Notes: generated from the sequence alone by a model not told the origin. Positions 17,394-25,587 are shown, counted from the first letter of the stretch. The stretch: 43,297 nt of DNA from Candidatus Sericytochromatia bacterium (GCA_015272195.1 JACYMC010000118.1:1-43297), one strand, 5' to 3'. Translations and numbers: made by a program.

Positions 17394-17411
17394 GTTAACC
17401 TAAACTTAACT
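17394..17411 (+). promoter_or_regulatory. PHO-box-like direct repeats upstream of the frameshifted lipoprotein
   Basis: GTTAACC (17394-17400) and CTTAACT (17405-17411) are spaced exactly 11 bp. They lie about 20 bases before the ATG, between the putative promoter and the ribosome site. Confidence 0.4.
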
Positions 17412-17431
17412 GCAAGAGAGGCCTGAATCTT

Positions 17432-18462
17432 ATGCGCAAAGCGACCGTATCTCTGGGAAAACTGACACTGCTAAGCCTGGTGCTGGCCACCAGCGCCTGT
17501 GGCAAAACAGAAGATCTTCCCAACAGCAGCCTCTCTGCCGCCCTGACACCTCAGCCTGTGCAACGCATGTCTGCCAGCGCCCAGGTCTACGAGTCCTTAC
17601 CCAGGGTCCTGCTGGCCATGGAAGAACTGCAGCAGGATATTCGCAGACTGCGCTTGAGTCCAATCAATACAGCCCCCCGCACCAGCACCCAGACACCACA
17701 GCCAGTGGCTGGCAGCAACCCTGAAACAGCGCCGGTCACCAGCAGCCGCACCCTCCGCAGCACCCCCCGCAGCACCCCCCCGGCCCCCGATACAGGCAGA
17801 GCAGCACGGGCGCCCAGACGCCTGCTGTGCCCAGTCAACCGGCAAAACCTGACGGCAACGCTGAACTGCAGCAGATTCTGAATAAAATCTCGAACGCGCC
17901 CTTTGTGGTCGCCGATGTCGATAAAACCGAAAAAAATCTCAAGACAGGCAAAACCAGTACCGTTAAAATCAAGATGTACTCCAAAAAGCCCAATATCGTC
18001 AAACTGGAAGTGCTGCAGTCTTCTTCCGGCGCAGAAGGCGCCAAAATTGTGTACACATCCAATGAGGGCAACAAAGCCAAAGTGCGTCCCGGCGGTGCCA
18101 TGAGCTTTATCACCACCGAACTGCCCAAAACCGATGACCGCCTGATTTCAGGTAATGGCTACACCTTTGACGATATCGACCTTTTCAGCGTGTACAACCG
18201 TCTGTCGCAAGGCTATGAAGCCGAACTGGTCGGCAAGACCCAGGTGTCTGGTCAGGCCATCAACGTGCTGAAGGTGACCACCAGCGGCAGCCACCACGGC
18301 ATGGGCTCCCATGTCGACTATGAGTACTTCGGCTATGATCCCAACACCTATGAGATCCGCTTGTGGGAAATTTACGCCAAAGGCGAGCAGCAGCCTTACT
18401 ACCGCATGCTGCTGGGCCTGCAGTTCCCCGCCTCGCTGCCCGACAGCACCTTTAAACTTTAG
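17432..18462 (+). pseudogene. Frameshifted LolA-like lipoprotein, paralogue of the next gene
   Basis: The first frame (17432-17881) encodes a lipoprotein signal (lipobox ATSAC, Cys23) and a Pro/Thr-rich linker, then runs into nonsense. A second frame, open from 17725 and ending at 18462, encodes the C-terminal domain (FVVADVDKTEKNL, KVRPGGAMSFIT, DYEYFGYDPN, LWEIYAKGEQQPYYRM). Joined, they match the intact 350-residue paralogue at 18596-19648 end to end. One extra base in the C7 run at 17775-17781 would restore a 343-residue protein. The cause may be a true mutation, phase variation by C-tract slippage, or a sequencing error. The domain resembles LolA/DUF1571-type lipid-binding sheets. AGAGAGG precedes the ATG by 10 bases. 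Confidence 0.85.
17763..17788 (+). repeat. Clustered poly-C tracts at the frameshift
   Basis: Runs of six, seven and five C occur at 17763-17768, 17775-17781 and 17784-17788. They lie in the window where both reading frames are open (17725-17881), so the lost base is most likely here. Confidence 0.75.
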
Positions 18463-18536
18463 TGTTTTTTTAACCTAAAAAACACTTAATCTTAAACAGA
18501 TAGCGAAAGAACGATCTTTATCCCGGCGATAAGATC
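18461..18536. promoter_or_regulatory. Intergenic hairpins and PHO-box-like repeats before the second lipoprotein
   Basis: AGTGTTTTTT (18461-18470) pairs with AAAAAACACT (18477-18486), a weak terminator-like hairpin with no T tail. TTTAACC (18469-18475) and CTTAAAC (18491-18497) are exactly 22 bp apart with a degenerate middle unit. A further imperfect inverted repeat, GATCTTTATC with GATAAGATC, spans 18513-18536. Confidence 0.4.
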
Positions 18537-18595
18537 AGCAGCACTCAAGTGCAGATAGGCTTAAGAACTTTTATATTCGCAGGGAGTAAGAGAAA

Positions 18596-19648
18596 ATGAG
18601 AAACATCAAAACCACCAGCCTGTACCTTTTGGGATTGAGCCTGAGCAGCATGCTCCTGCTGAGCGCCTGCGGCAGCGGTCAGGATCTGGGTGCTGGTTAT
18701 AGTACCAGCGCTGATCTGTCTGCAGCCCTCAATACAAATGCCGCACTCCCAGGTGCCAGCAACTCCCAGCGCGATGAAGAAGTCAAACAGGCACTTGATA
18801 CCATTATCAGCGGCATTAACGGCATCCGACAGGACCTGCAAACCTTTCAGCGTGGCGGCGGCATGGTGGCCCCCGCGCCCAGCATGCCAGCACCTGGCAC
18901 CGCAGCGCCAGCACCTGATGCGCCGGGCACCAGCCGGCCCCCCCGTCCCCAGCAACCCAGCAGTGGTGGGGCAGCACCATCAGCCCCATCGGCCCCCGCA
19001 GCCCCCAGTCAGCCCCAGGCCCCTTCAGCTGCTGAGCGCGGCCAGGCCGAGCTGGATGCCCTGATGAACACCATCAGCTCTACCCAGTTTGTGGCCCTGA
19101 CAGCCGCAAAGGTTGAAAAAAACCTCGACAGCGGAAAAATTACCTCCAACAAAGTTAAAATGTGGAGCAAAGCACCCAACACCGTTAAGATCGACATTCT
19201 GGAATCCACCTCTGGCTCAGCCGGCGTCAAAGCGCTTTATACCTCAGGCCAGGGGAGCAAAATCAAAGTCCGCCCGAGCGGTGCCCTGGGCTTTGTGACC
19301 GTCGATCTGGATAAAACGGATGACCGCGTGGCCTCCAACAATGGCTACCTCTCCGATGAAATCGACCTCTTTGGGGTGCATAAACGCCTCTCCAAAGGCT
19401 ATCAAGCTGAACTGGTGGGCACCACGCAGGTAGAAGGTGTTAGAGTCAATATTCTGAAAATCACCACCACCGGCACCAATACCCTCGATTCCCGCATTGA
19501 CTACGAGTACCTGGGTTATGAACCCGACTCATATAAAATCAGACTCTGGGAGATTTATGCCCAGGGCGAGCAGCAGCCGTACTATCGCATGACCATGAGC
19601 GAAATTGACTACCCTGCCTCTCTGCCCGACAGCACCTTTAAACTCTAG
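18596..19648 (+). CDS. LolA-like lipoprotein with Pro/Ala-rich linker
   Basis: A 350-residue lipoprotein (lipobox LLSAC, Cys25). After a short charged helix (EEVKQALDTIISGI) comes a linker of about 60 residues rich in Pro, Ala and Ser (about 92-150). The C-terminal domain (155-350) has repeated strands (FVALTAAKVEKNL, VKMWSKAPNTVKIDILE, KIKVRPSGALGFVT, RIDYEYLGYEPDSYKIRLW). This looks like a LolA/LolB or DUF1571-type open barrel that carries lipid or lipoprotein, which is an inference. It is the intact partner of the frameshifted gene just upstream; both end SLPDSTFKL. GGGAG lies 9 bases before the ATG. Its stop overlaps the convergent minus gene by 4 bases (CTAG). Confidence 0.88.
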   Translation: MRNIKTTSLYLLGLSLSSMLLLSACGSGQDLGAGYSTSADLSAALNTNAALPGASNSQRDEEVKQALDTIISGINGIRQDLQTFQRGGGMVAPAPSMPAPGTAAPAPDAPGTSRPPRPQQPSSGGAAPSAPSAPAAPSQPQAPSAAERGQAELDALMNTISSTQFVALTAAKVEKNLDSGKITSNKVKMWSKAPNTVKIDILESTSGSAGVKALYTSGQGSKIKVRPSGALGFVTVDLDKTDDRVASNNGYLSDEIDLFGVHKRLSKGYQAELVGTTQVEGVRVNILKITTTGTNTLDSRIDYEYLGYEPDSYKIRLWEIYAQGEQQPYYRMTMSEIDYPASLPDSTFKL

Positions 19649-19956
19649 GTCAAAAACTCCCAGGGCTGAATGACAGGCGGCCGTTCCGGCACCTGACCCG
19701 CCTGAATCAAACCGAGCTGCTGATGTGCGAACACCAGCAGCTCAATTTCTTTCTGAAAATAACGCGGGTCCGCTTCTTTAAGGCAGTCCGCCATCTCCAG
19801 ATAGTCCAACGAGACCTCCACACCCGGATCATCCAGACGGTTGCTGCCAAAGCCCGTGGGATCCAGAATACGCTGAACATGGGCGGCAAGGGCTTCTTCA
19901 TTCTGGCAGTAACGGATGGCTTCCTGAAGGGCCTGAAAGCCTTGGGCCTCGATCAT
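19645..19956 (-). CDS. Small hypothetical protein
   Basis: A 103-residue, acidic, helical, soluble protein (EAIRYCQNEEALAAHVQ, VSLDYLEMADCLKEAD, QKEIELLVFAHQQLG). I recognise no family. The frame is open upstream to 20262, but that part lies antisense to the TPR gene. The ATG at 19956 has a strong ribosome site AGAGGT about 8 bases upstream and is chosen. It is divergent from the TPR gene across a 72-base gap and shares its 4-base stop with the upstream lipoprotein gene. Confidence 0.75.
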   Translation of the reverse strand: MIEAQGFQALQEAIRYCQNEEALAAHVQRILDPTGFGSNRLDDPGVEVSLDYLEMADCLKEADPRYFQKEIELLVFAHQQLGLIQAGQVPERPPVIQPWEFLT

Positions 19957-19995
19957 TCGCTTTACCTCTTTGAGCACGCTACAGGGCTTTAGTGC

Positions 19996-20001
19996 TATAA
20001 T
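19996..20001 (+). promoter_or_regulatory. -10 box before the TPR gene
   Basis: A perfect TATAAT lies 27 bases before the ATG at 20029, inside the near-palindrome GCTATAATATAGC. Its reverse strand also offers a TATATT that could serve the divergent gene. A possible -35 (TTGAGC, 19970) is 20 bp away, longer than ideal. Confidence 0.5.
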
Positions 20002-20028
20002 ATAGCAAAATTCTGAGTCAGACAGTGC

Positions 20029-21075
20029 ATGGCCAAACAATCCAAGTCCAATCAACCGCAGAAAAACCCGGCAACGGCTGCAGACCCTCCGTCTGAAGCC
20101 CTCAGTCTGTCTGAAATACCCGACGAAAGTATCCGCCGCGATCGCAATAACGAAGTCATTTCTGAAGCGGCGTATCAGCACCTTCGGGCCGGTACGGACT
20201 ACTTTAAACAGCAAAAGCTGCCCCAGGCCGAAAGCGAAATTATCAAAGCCATTGAGCTGCATCCCGCGCTTTCGCCGCTATACAATGTCTTTGGCCTCTT
20301 AAAAATTGCCCGGCGTGCGCTCAGCACCCTCAAACAATCGGTTTATAACGCCCTGACCACTGATCCTGAATTTATGGATGAGTTTGTCAAACAGGGCATT
20401 GAATACCTGGCACAGGAGCGCTACCCGGAAGCCGAAGAGCAGTTCCAGAAAGCCATTGCGTTGAACCCCGGCAATACAGACGCCTTGTTTCGGCTGGGCT
20501 TTACCCAGGTTTCCCAGAAAAAATACCGCGAAGCCATCGAGATTTTTGAAGAACTGATCCTGATGGATCCGCAGAATATCAACGCCTTTTTTATGCTGGG
20601 CATCGCTTACAGCGAAGTGCGCGAATACTATCCCTGTATTTCGAACCTGCAGCACGCCCTGCGCCTCCAACCTGCCTTTGTTGAGGCCCGTCTGACCCTG
20701 GCAGATGCTTACCACCACCAGGGCAAATACCTGATCTCCCTGCGGGAACTGGAAGCCCTCGAACAGTTTATCCCTGACGAAGACACCACCTATCTGCACC
20801 GGGGCATGATTTTGATGGAAATGGAACAGTACGAAGAAGCTGTACCTTATTTTGAAAAAGTGATTGAGCTGCGGCCCAACGTGGCCGAAGCCTATGATCT
20901 GCTGGTCGGTCTGTATGAAAACCTGGGCAACTTTGCCCGGGGCATTGAGCTGGCCCAGCAATCCCTGCAGATTCAACCCAATAACCCGGAGATGCAGGCC
21001 GCACTGCAGCGCCTTGAAGCCCGCCTCAGCAACCCCGGTCAGCCCGACGGCACCACACTTTCCAGCGAAGCATGA
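20029..21075 (+). CDS. Tetratricopeptide repeat protein
   Basis: A 348-residue cytosolic protein with about seven TPR units. Clear ones are around AYQHLRAGTDYFKQQKLPQA, YLAQERYPEAEEQFQKAI, LFRLGFTQVSQKKYREAIE, FMLGIAYSEVREYYPCIS, DAYHHQGKYLISLRELE and GMILMEMEQYEEAVPYFEKV. There is no signal peptide or catalytic domain, so it is a protein-binding scaffold. Its stop overlaps the next gene's ATG (ATGA), so it is coupled to the TPR/GT41-like glycosyltransferase and may present substrates to it (inferred). No convincing ribosome site precedes the start. Confidence 0.9.
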   Translation: MAKQSKSNQPQKNPATAADPPSEALSLSEIPDESIRRDRNNEVISEAAYQHLRAGTDYFKQQKLPQAESEIIKAIELHPALSPLYNVFGLLKIARRALSTLKQSVYNALTTDPEFMDEFVKQGIEYLAQERYPEAEEQFQKAIALNPGNTDALFRLGFTQVSQKKYREAIEIFEELILMDPQNINAFFMLGIAYSEVREYYPCISNLQHALRLQPAFVEARLTLADAYHHQGKYLISLRELEALEQFIPDEDTTYLHRGMILMEMEQYEEAVPYFEKVIELRPNVAEAYDLLVGLYENLGNFARGIELAQQSLQIQPNNPEMQAALQRLEARLSNPGQPDGTTLSSEA

Positions 21076-23201
21076 GCACCCGGCAAAGCCTGCTGGCACA
21101 GGCCCATGCTGATCTGGCTTCCGGTCGGCTTCAGGCTGCTGCCAGCTGTTTTGAAGCACTGCAGGCCGAGAACCCCTCAGATGCAGATGCCCTCAATGGA
21201 ATGGGCCTGTGCGCTGAGGCCCGGCAGGATCTGAGTGCTGCAGAGAGCTATTACCGTCAGGCCATCGCCCTGGATGGGGAGCAGGCCGAGTTTCACAACA
21301 ACCTGGGCATTCTGCTCCAGTCACAGCAGCGTCTGCGCGAAGCCCTCAGCAGCTTCAGCGAAAGCCAGCGACTCTGGCCGCATCCCACCACCCAGTATAA
21401 TCTTTCTGTGCTGTATAGCCACCTCGGGCAGTATTCAGAAGCCCTCAAGCTCATTCTTGAGCTGGTGCGCCAACGGCCCGAAAGCGATCTGCTGCAAATT
21501 CAGTGCCGCCACCTGATGACCCATCTGCAATACGAACCCCAGTTGCTGAATCGCCTGCAACAATGGCTGACCCCCCACCTGTTTGACGGCACCTGGGATC
21601 TGCTCCAGGGCACCTATTATGAATTACAGGGCGAATCCCAGACCGCAATTCAATTTTATCGCAGCGCGCTGCGCAGCAACCCCTGCTTCTTTGAAGCCCA
21701 GAAAGGATTGATTTCACAGCTGCAGCACCAGGGGCAGCACAGCGAAGCCCTTGAAATGGCACGGCAACTGCACGCCCTCAAAGGCGAAAGCGACAGTCTG
21801 GCAGAGCTACTGGGCAATCTGCACAAACCGATTGTCAGTTCACAGGAAGAACTGCTGCAATTGCGCAAGGAACTGACCCAGACCCTTCAGCAAGCTCTCG
21901 ACAACCCACACTTTGAAAGCCCCGACGCAGCTTTAAAAAATCACCCGCACAGCCTGAATTTTTATCACTACTACCAGGGCTTCGATGACAAGCCCCTGCA
22001 AATTCAACTGGCCCAGCTATTCAAGCGTATCTCTCCGCCGCAGACTGCAGCCGTCACTCCCCGACGCCAGCCGGGGCAAAAACCGCGGCTGGCCATTGTT
22101 TCGTTTCATTGCTATAACCACTCTGTAATGCACCTGCTGGAGCGGGGGCTGTGCCATTTGCTGGATTCAGGGGCCTTTGAGAGCAGTGTCTTTTATCTGC
22201 ACAGCCCGCCACTGAACAAATGGGATGACAGCACCGAAAACCTGAAAAGCCGTTCAGATCACTTTATCCAGTTGCCCTGCAATCTGGCACAGGCCCGCAG
22301 CATGCTTCAGAGCTTTCAGCCAGACCTGCTGATTTATCCAGATATCGGGATGGACAGCTTCACCTATATGCTGGCCCTGAACAGACTGGCCCCCTGTCAG
22401 ATGGTGCTGCCCGGACATCCGATCACCACCGGTATGCCGAGCATCGACTATTTTATCTCCAGCGCAGTCCTGGAGCCCCCCGAGGGCGATCAATACTATA
22501 CCGAGCAACTGGTGCGTCTGCCGGGCTTACCAGACTACGCCCGACCTGAAAAGCCAATGCCGGCCACACGCCAGGAGCTGGGTCTGCCCACAGCGGGCAA
22601 TCTCTACTTTTGCCCCATGACCCTCTTTAAAGTCCACCCCCGGTTTGATCTGACCCTACTCAGCATTCTGCAGCAGGACCCGGACGCTCAGATTGTCTTT
22701 CTGGAGTACAAAAAAAAGCTGCACCTGAAACTTCAGGCCCGCTTACACCAAAAGTTTCCCCCATCAGAACATACCCGCCTGCACTTTGTCTCCTGGGCAC
22801 CGCGAAAGGTATTTTATCAGCGGCTGCAGGCCTGTGACGTGATTTTGGATACGTTCTACTTCGGCGGGGGCAACACGGCTTATCAGGCCTTTGGGCTGCA
22901 CTGTCCGATCGTCACCCTCAATGTGCCCTGGAACAAAGGCCGCTGGACCCAGGCCATGTACCGCCTGATGGGCATCGAAGGCCTTGTGGCCGAAACCCCC
23001 GAGGAATATGCCCGGATAGCGGTACGGATAGCCACAGACAAAGCCTGGCAGAGCACTTTACGTCAGCAGCTTGCTGAACGCAAAAGCATTCTCTTTGAGA
23101 ACCCTACCTGGTCTGAAGCCCTGCTGGATTTTTGCCGCGAACAGGCCCAAAAAATGCAAATTGCCCCTGTAGAGGGGCAATTACAGACAAAGAACCTTTA
23201 A
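21072..23201 (+). CDS. TPR-containing O-linked GlcNAc transferase-like glycosyltransferase (GT41/SPINDLY type)
   Basis: A 709-residue protein. Residues 1-270 are TPR repeats (ALNGMGLCAEARQDLSAAE, FHNNLGILLQSQQRLREAL, VLYSHLGQYSEALKLILE). The C-terminal part (about 330-690) is a GT-B glycosyltransferase of the OGT/SPINDLY type. Signs are the Rossmann strand PRLAIVSFHCYNHSVMHL, MVLPGHPITTGMPSIDYFIS, FCPMTLFKVHPRFD and the sugar-nucleotide loop DTFYFGGGNTAYQAFGLHCP. Such enzymes add GlcNAc or fucose to Ser/Thr of proteins; bacterial ones often modify surface or flagellar proteins. It is coupled by ATGA to the TPR gene. The next gene, convergent, encodes a flagellar hook-like protein, a possible but unproved target. 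Its stop shares 4 bases with that gene. Confidence 0.87.
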   Translation: MSTRQSLLAQAHADLASGRLQAAASCFEALQAENPSDADALNGMGLCAEARQDLSAAESYYRQAIALDGEQAEFHNNLGILLQSQQRLREALSSFSESQRLWPHPTTQYNLSVLYSHLGQYSEALKLILELVRQRPESDLLQIQCRHLMTHLQYEPQLLNRLQQWLTPHLFDGTWDLLQGTYYELQGESQTAIQFYRSALRSNPCFFEAQKGLISQLQHQGQHSEALEMARQLHALKGESDSLAELLGNLHKPIVSSQEELLQLRKELTQTLQQALDNPHFESPDAALKNHPHSLNFYHYYQGFDDKPLQIQLAQLFKRISPPQTAAVTPRRQPGQKPRLAIVSFHCYNHSVMHLLERGLCHLLDSGAFESSVFYLHSPPLNKWDDSTENLKSRSDHFIQLPCNLAQARSMLQSFQPDLLIYPDIGMDSFTYMLALNRLAPCQMVLPGHPITTGMPSIDYFISSAVLEPPEGDQYYTEQLVRLPGLPDYARPEKPMPATRQELGLPTAGNLYFCPMTLFKVHPRFDLTLLSILQQDPDAQIVFLEYKKKLHLKLQARLHQKFPPSEHTRLHFVSWAPRKVFYQRLQACDVILDTFYFGGGNTAYQAFGLHCPIVTLNVPWNKGRWTQAMYRLMGIEGLVAETPEEYARIAVRIATDKAWQSTLRQQLAERKSILFENPTWSEALLDFCREQAQKMQIAPVEGQLQTKNL

Positions 23202-24046
23202 CGAATCAGGTTGATGACCGTATCGAGGTTAGTCTGGTGCACCGAAATCACCTTGGACACCGCCGAGAAAAACTTCTGGGCCAGTGAAAGTTCGGGCAGG
23301 GTCTGTGACAGGGAGCTGTTGGAGCTTTCGAGCGCAGCGGCCACCACGCGGGCGTTGCCTGTGCTCACATCATAGGCCCCGGCATCGGCCGGGTTGCCCG
23401 TGACTTCAAAGACAGTGGAGCCAAAACGGCTGAAGCGCAAAAAGTTAGGGGCCGAGAAGCCCTGCAGATGGGTTTCGTTAAAGACCGGGAAAGTGGTGAT
23501 ATCTGCAGTGGTAGCGGCACCGGTAATATTACCGACGCGGACCAGATCGTTTTCGGCGTCAAAGAAGATGTCGTCGCCACCACCGTTGATGGTCAGGTAC
23601 AAACCGGTGCTGTGCACCAGGTTAAGAATGGGAATATCAACGTTGTTACCACCAGCATCGGTCACCGTATGGGTGCCGGTGGCAATCACGTGGAATTCCC
23701 CGTCGCGGGAGTAGTAAAAGGCTTCACCGCCCAGTTCAACCGCCAGCGGGAAGAAGCCCTTGCCCTGAATCGCAAGGTGGGTCGGCTCGGTGGAACCAAT
23801 AATAGAGCCCTGTGAAAAGTCAATGGAGGTATGATCCACCTGAAGGGTGGTCTCAGGCAGCTGAATGCCCAGCAGCGGACCGTAGGGCCGGCGCTCAACA
23901 TAAGCCACACCGCCACGGAATTTTGTTTTTACCGTTTTGTAGCCGGTGCGGTTGGCGGCGTTCAGGTTGGCGTTGATAACGCCAATCCAGCTGTTAACTG
24001 CCTGCAGTGAATATAAACCGTCAAACCCAAAATCTCCGCGGCCCAT
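23198..24046 (-). CDS. Flagellar hook/rod-like protein (FlgE/FlgG/FlgF family)
   Basis: A 282-residue protein with the N-terminal rod-like motif GLYSLQAVNSWIGVINANLN then TGYKTVKTKF, the FlaE-type middle (LAIQGKGFFPLAVE, YYSRDGEFHV), and the C-terminal helix with ALESSNSSLS, LSLAQKFFSAVSKVI and LDTVINLIR. The order matches FlgG/FlgF distal rod or hook-basal-body proteins, which polymerise via these coiled-coil ends. No other flagellar gene is in the window, and the start GGAGG is only 4 bases from the ATG. It may serve a flagellum elsewhere, or be a stand-alone hook-like appendage. The N-terminal asparagine-rich segment departs from the usual NNIANxNTxGF (here NANLNAANRTGY). Confidence 0.87.
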   Translation of the reverse strand: MGRGDFGFDGLYSLQAVNSWIGVINANLNAANRTGYKTVKTKFRGGVAYVERRPYGPLLGIQLPETTLQVDHTSIDFSQGSIIGSTEPTHLAIQGKGFFPLAVELGGEAFYYSRDGEFHVIATGTHTVTDAGGNNVDIPILNLVHSTGLYLTINGGGDDIFFDAENDLVRVGNITGAATTADITTFPVFNETHLQGFSAPNFLRFSRFGSTVFEVTGNPADAGAYDVSTGNARVVAAALESSNSSLSQTLPELSLAQKFFSAVSKVISVHQTNLDTVINLIR

Positions 24047-24387
24047 GTTGCCTCCAAATTAACCGTATTTAAATCTATACTTATCTTTTATGCATTACTC
24101 AGGTGAATTAGACCTTCATCATTATGACCCCAATTAGCGTATTACTCAAGTTACTTTAACAAAAAAAAAAACACAATCCAAAAAAACCTGCGCGCTCTTA
24201 ATAATTTATTTAAGCATTTATTTTTGATCAGCCCCCGCTACGCCCCCCAAAAAACAGCCCTTGTTTTTCTTAACCTAAAGTTATTAGTTTGTTAGCTCAG
24301 GCTTATGCTTGATAACGTCAGATCCCCGGCCGGACCGGCGACAATATACCCATAAGAACGGCAGATATTTATCAAGGAGCAACGGCG
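24047..24387. other. AT-rich intergenic region of 341 bases
   Basis: No gene is seen. It separates the divergent hook-like gene and the glycine-rich protein gene. It is AT-rich (A runs at 24161-24190, TTAATAATTTATTT near 24200) against a GC-rich background, and holds PHO-box-like repeats at 24269-24297. Confidence 0.75.
24269..24297 (+). promoter_or_regulatory. PHO-box-like triple repeat upstream of the 24388 gene
   Basis: CTTAACC (24269-24275), GTTATTA (24280-24286) and GTTAGCT (24291-24297) recur with an exact 11-bp period. A TATGCT -10-like box follows 6 bases later (24304-24309). The layout is that expected of a PhoB/OmpR-type activator next to a promoter. Confidence 0.5.
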
Positions 24388-25587
24388 ATGACTTACCTAA
24401 ACACCACTTTGCTGAACCCGGCAGCCCTGCAGGCACAGAGCACTGCACAGGCTACCCGTCCGAGCATCCCCAGCGCTGTTGCCACCCAGACCGTGGCCCA
24501 GGATCAGTGGCAGGTGAGCCACCAGCCCGCTGGTTTCCAGTCTTCTGCCGTTCAGTTCAATGCCCCTGCCGCCCAGAGCTTCTCACCTTACACCCCCACC
24601 CTGACCCAGCTGAGCATCTCCCGCGAAGCCCTGCAGTGGGCCACCGAATTTGAAGCCCGCGTTCAGCAGGGCCACCAGCCCAACGCAGAAGAAGTCAGCT
24701 ACTACCAGTCTCTGGCCAATCAGCTCAGCCTGCTGCGCGAAAACATTCAGCCCCTGAGCCCCACACCGGCACTGCCCCAGGTACAGAACTGGAACCAGCC
24801 TCAGCAGAGCGCTCCCCAGCAGGCACCCGCTGGTGACGCCTTTGGTCCTGGTATGCCCCCGCTGGATCAGCAGGTCACCATGTCTGAAATTGAATGGGCC
24901 CTGATTGTGGAAGACAAAGTCCAGAAATATGGCTACAAACCGACACCTGAAGAAGAAAAGCGCTACCAGAACATTCTGACCCGCTTCAAAAACAACTCCG
25001 AAATCAAAATGGAGTTCCTGGATTCTCTGGCTGCCCAGTCTCCCTGGGTCGGCGCCAACGTGGCCGGTATCCGCTACGGCAAAATCGTGGCCAATCAGGT
25101 CAGCGAGGCCATCGGCGCCATCAAAAGTGGCACCGGCTCTGTCATTGGCTCCCTCAAAGCTGTCGGTGGCACCCTGCTCAAGAGCACCGGGCTCTCTGCC
25201 CTGGTCAGCGGTGGCTTCTCTGCCGTCACCAACGGTATTGCCTACATGCAGGGCAAAAAGACCGCCACCCAGGCCGTCTCCAATGTTGTGACCGATACGG
25301 TCACCGGCGCAGCCACCGGTCTTGGCGCAACCCTCGCAGGGGGTGCTGCCATGATGGCCCTCGCAGGCACCAGCGTCGCCGGCTTTGGCCTGACCCTGCT
25401 GGTCGGCGGCGCCAGCATCCTCGGCGGCTTCCTGGCCGACAAGGTGCTGACCAAAACCGGCGCCAAAGAGTGGATCAAGAGCAAAACCATCGCCATGATG
25501 GACGGTATGGGCAAACCCCAGCAGCAACAGCCTCAGCAGGCTGCTGCTCCCCAGGCACCTGCCCAGCAGCCCGCTTACGGCTACTAA
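24388..25587 (+). CDS. Glycine-rich membrane-active-like protein with internal duplication
   Basis: A 399-residue protein with no signal peptide. An N-terminal Gln/Pro/Ser-rich tail (1-70) is followed by two copies of a helical module of about 33 residues: EALQWATEFEARVQQGHQP..EEVSYYQ and EIEWALIVEDKVQKYGYKP..EEEKRYQN (about 72-105 and 165-200). A Pro/Gln linker separates them. Residues 230-370 are Gly/Ala-rich and hydrophobic (GSVIGSLKAVGGTLLKSTG, LGATLAGGAAMMALAG, GFGLTLLVGGASILGGFL), like a glycine-zipper or colicin-type hairpin. The tail is Gln/Ala/Pro repeats. AAGGAG lies 8 bases before the ATG. Unknown family; the composition recalls secreted or contact-dependent membrane proteins, an inference only. 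Confidence 0.8.
   Translation: MTYLNTTLLNPAALQAQSTAQATRPSIPSAVATQTVAQDQWQVSHQPAGFQSSAVQFNAPAAQSFSPYTPTLTQLSISREALQWATEFEARVQQGHQPNAEEVSYYQSLANQLSLLRENIQPLSPTPALPQVQNWNQPQQSAPQQAPAGDAFGPGMPPLDQQVTMSEIEWALIVEDKVQKYGYKPTPEEEKRYQNILTRFKNNSEIKMEFLDSLAAQSPWVGANVAGIRYGKIVANQVSEAIGAIKSGTGSVIGSLKAVGGTLLKSTGLSALVSGGFSAVTNGIAYMQGKKTATQAVSNVVTDTVTGAATGLGATLAGGAAMMALAGTSVAGFGLTLLVGGASILGGFLADKVLTKTGAKEWIKSKTIAMMDGMGKPQQQQPQQAAAPQAPAQQPAYGY

Larger units (their letters stand above)
17001..17431. other. Non-coding stretch of 431 bases with palindrome and orphan terminator
   Basis: No plausible gene is present. An open frame from 16984 to 17376 overlaps the methyltransferase start and the terminator and has biased, AT-rich composition, so it is rejected. 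The stretch holds a palindrome (17146-17161), a strong plus-strand terminator (17245-17291) with no gene before it, a GATAAT -10-like box near 17369 and PHO-box-like repeats at 17394-17411. Confidence 0.75.

Noticed and set aside
19957-20262. N-terminal extension of the 103-residue minus gene to 20262
   Set aside because: The extension is antisense to the TPR gene; a better ribosome site precedes the ATG at 19956.
24051-24090. A further TTAACC and CTTAT pair near the hook-like gene start
   Set aside because: The units are off the 11-bp phase by one base in the middle, and the region is AT-rich enough to give it by chance.
24309-24653. Open frame of 114 residues overlapping the start of the glycine-rich gene
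   Set aside because: The competing frame has AAGGAG and a meaningful protein; this one is Arg/Pro-rich shadow.
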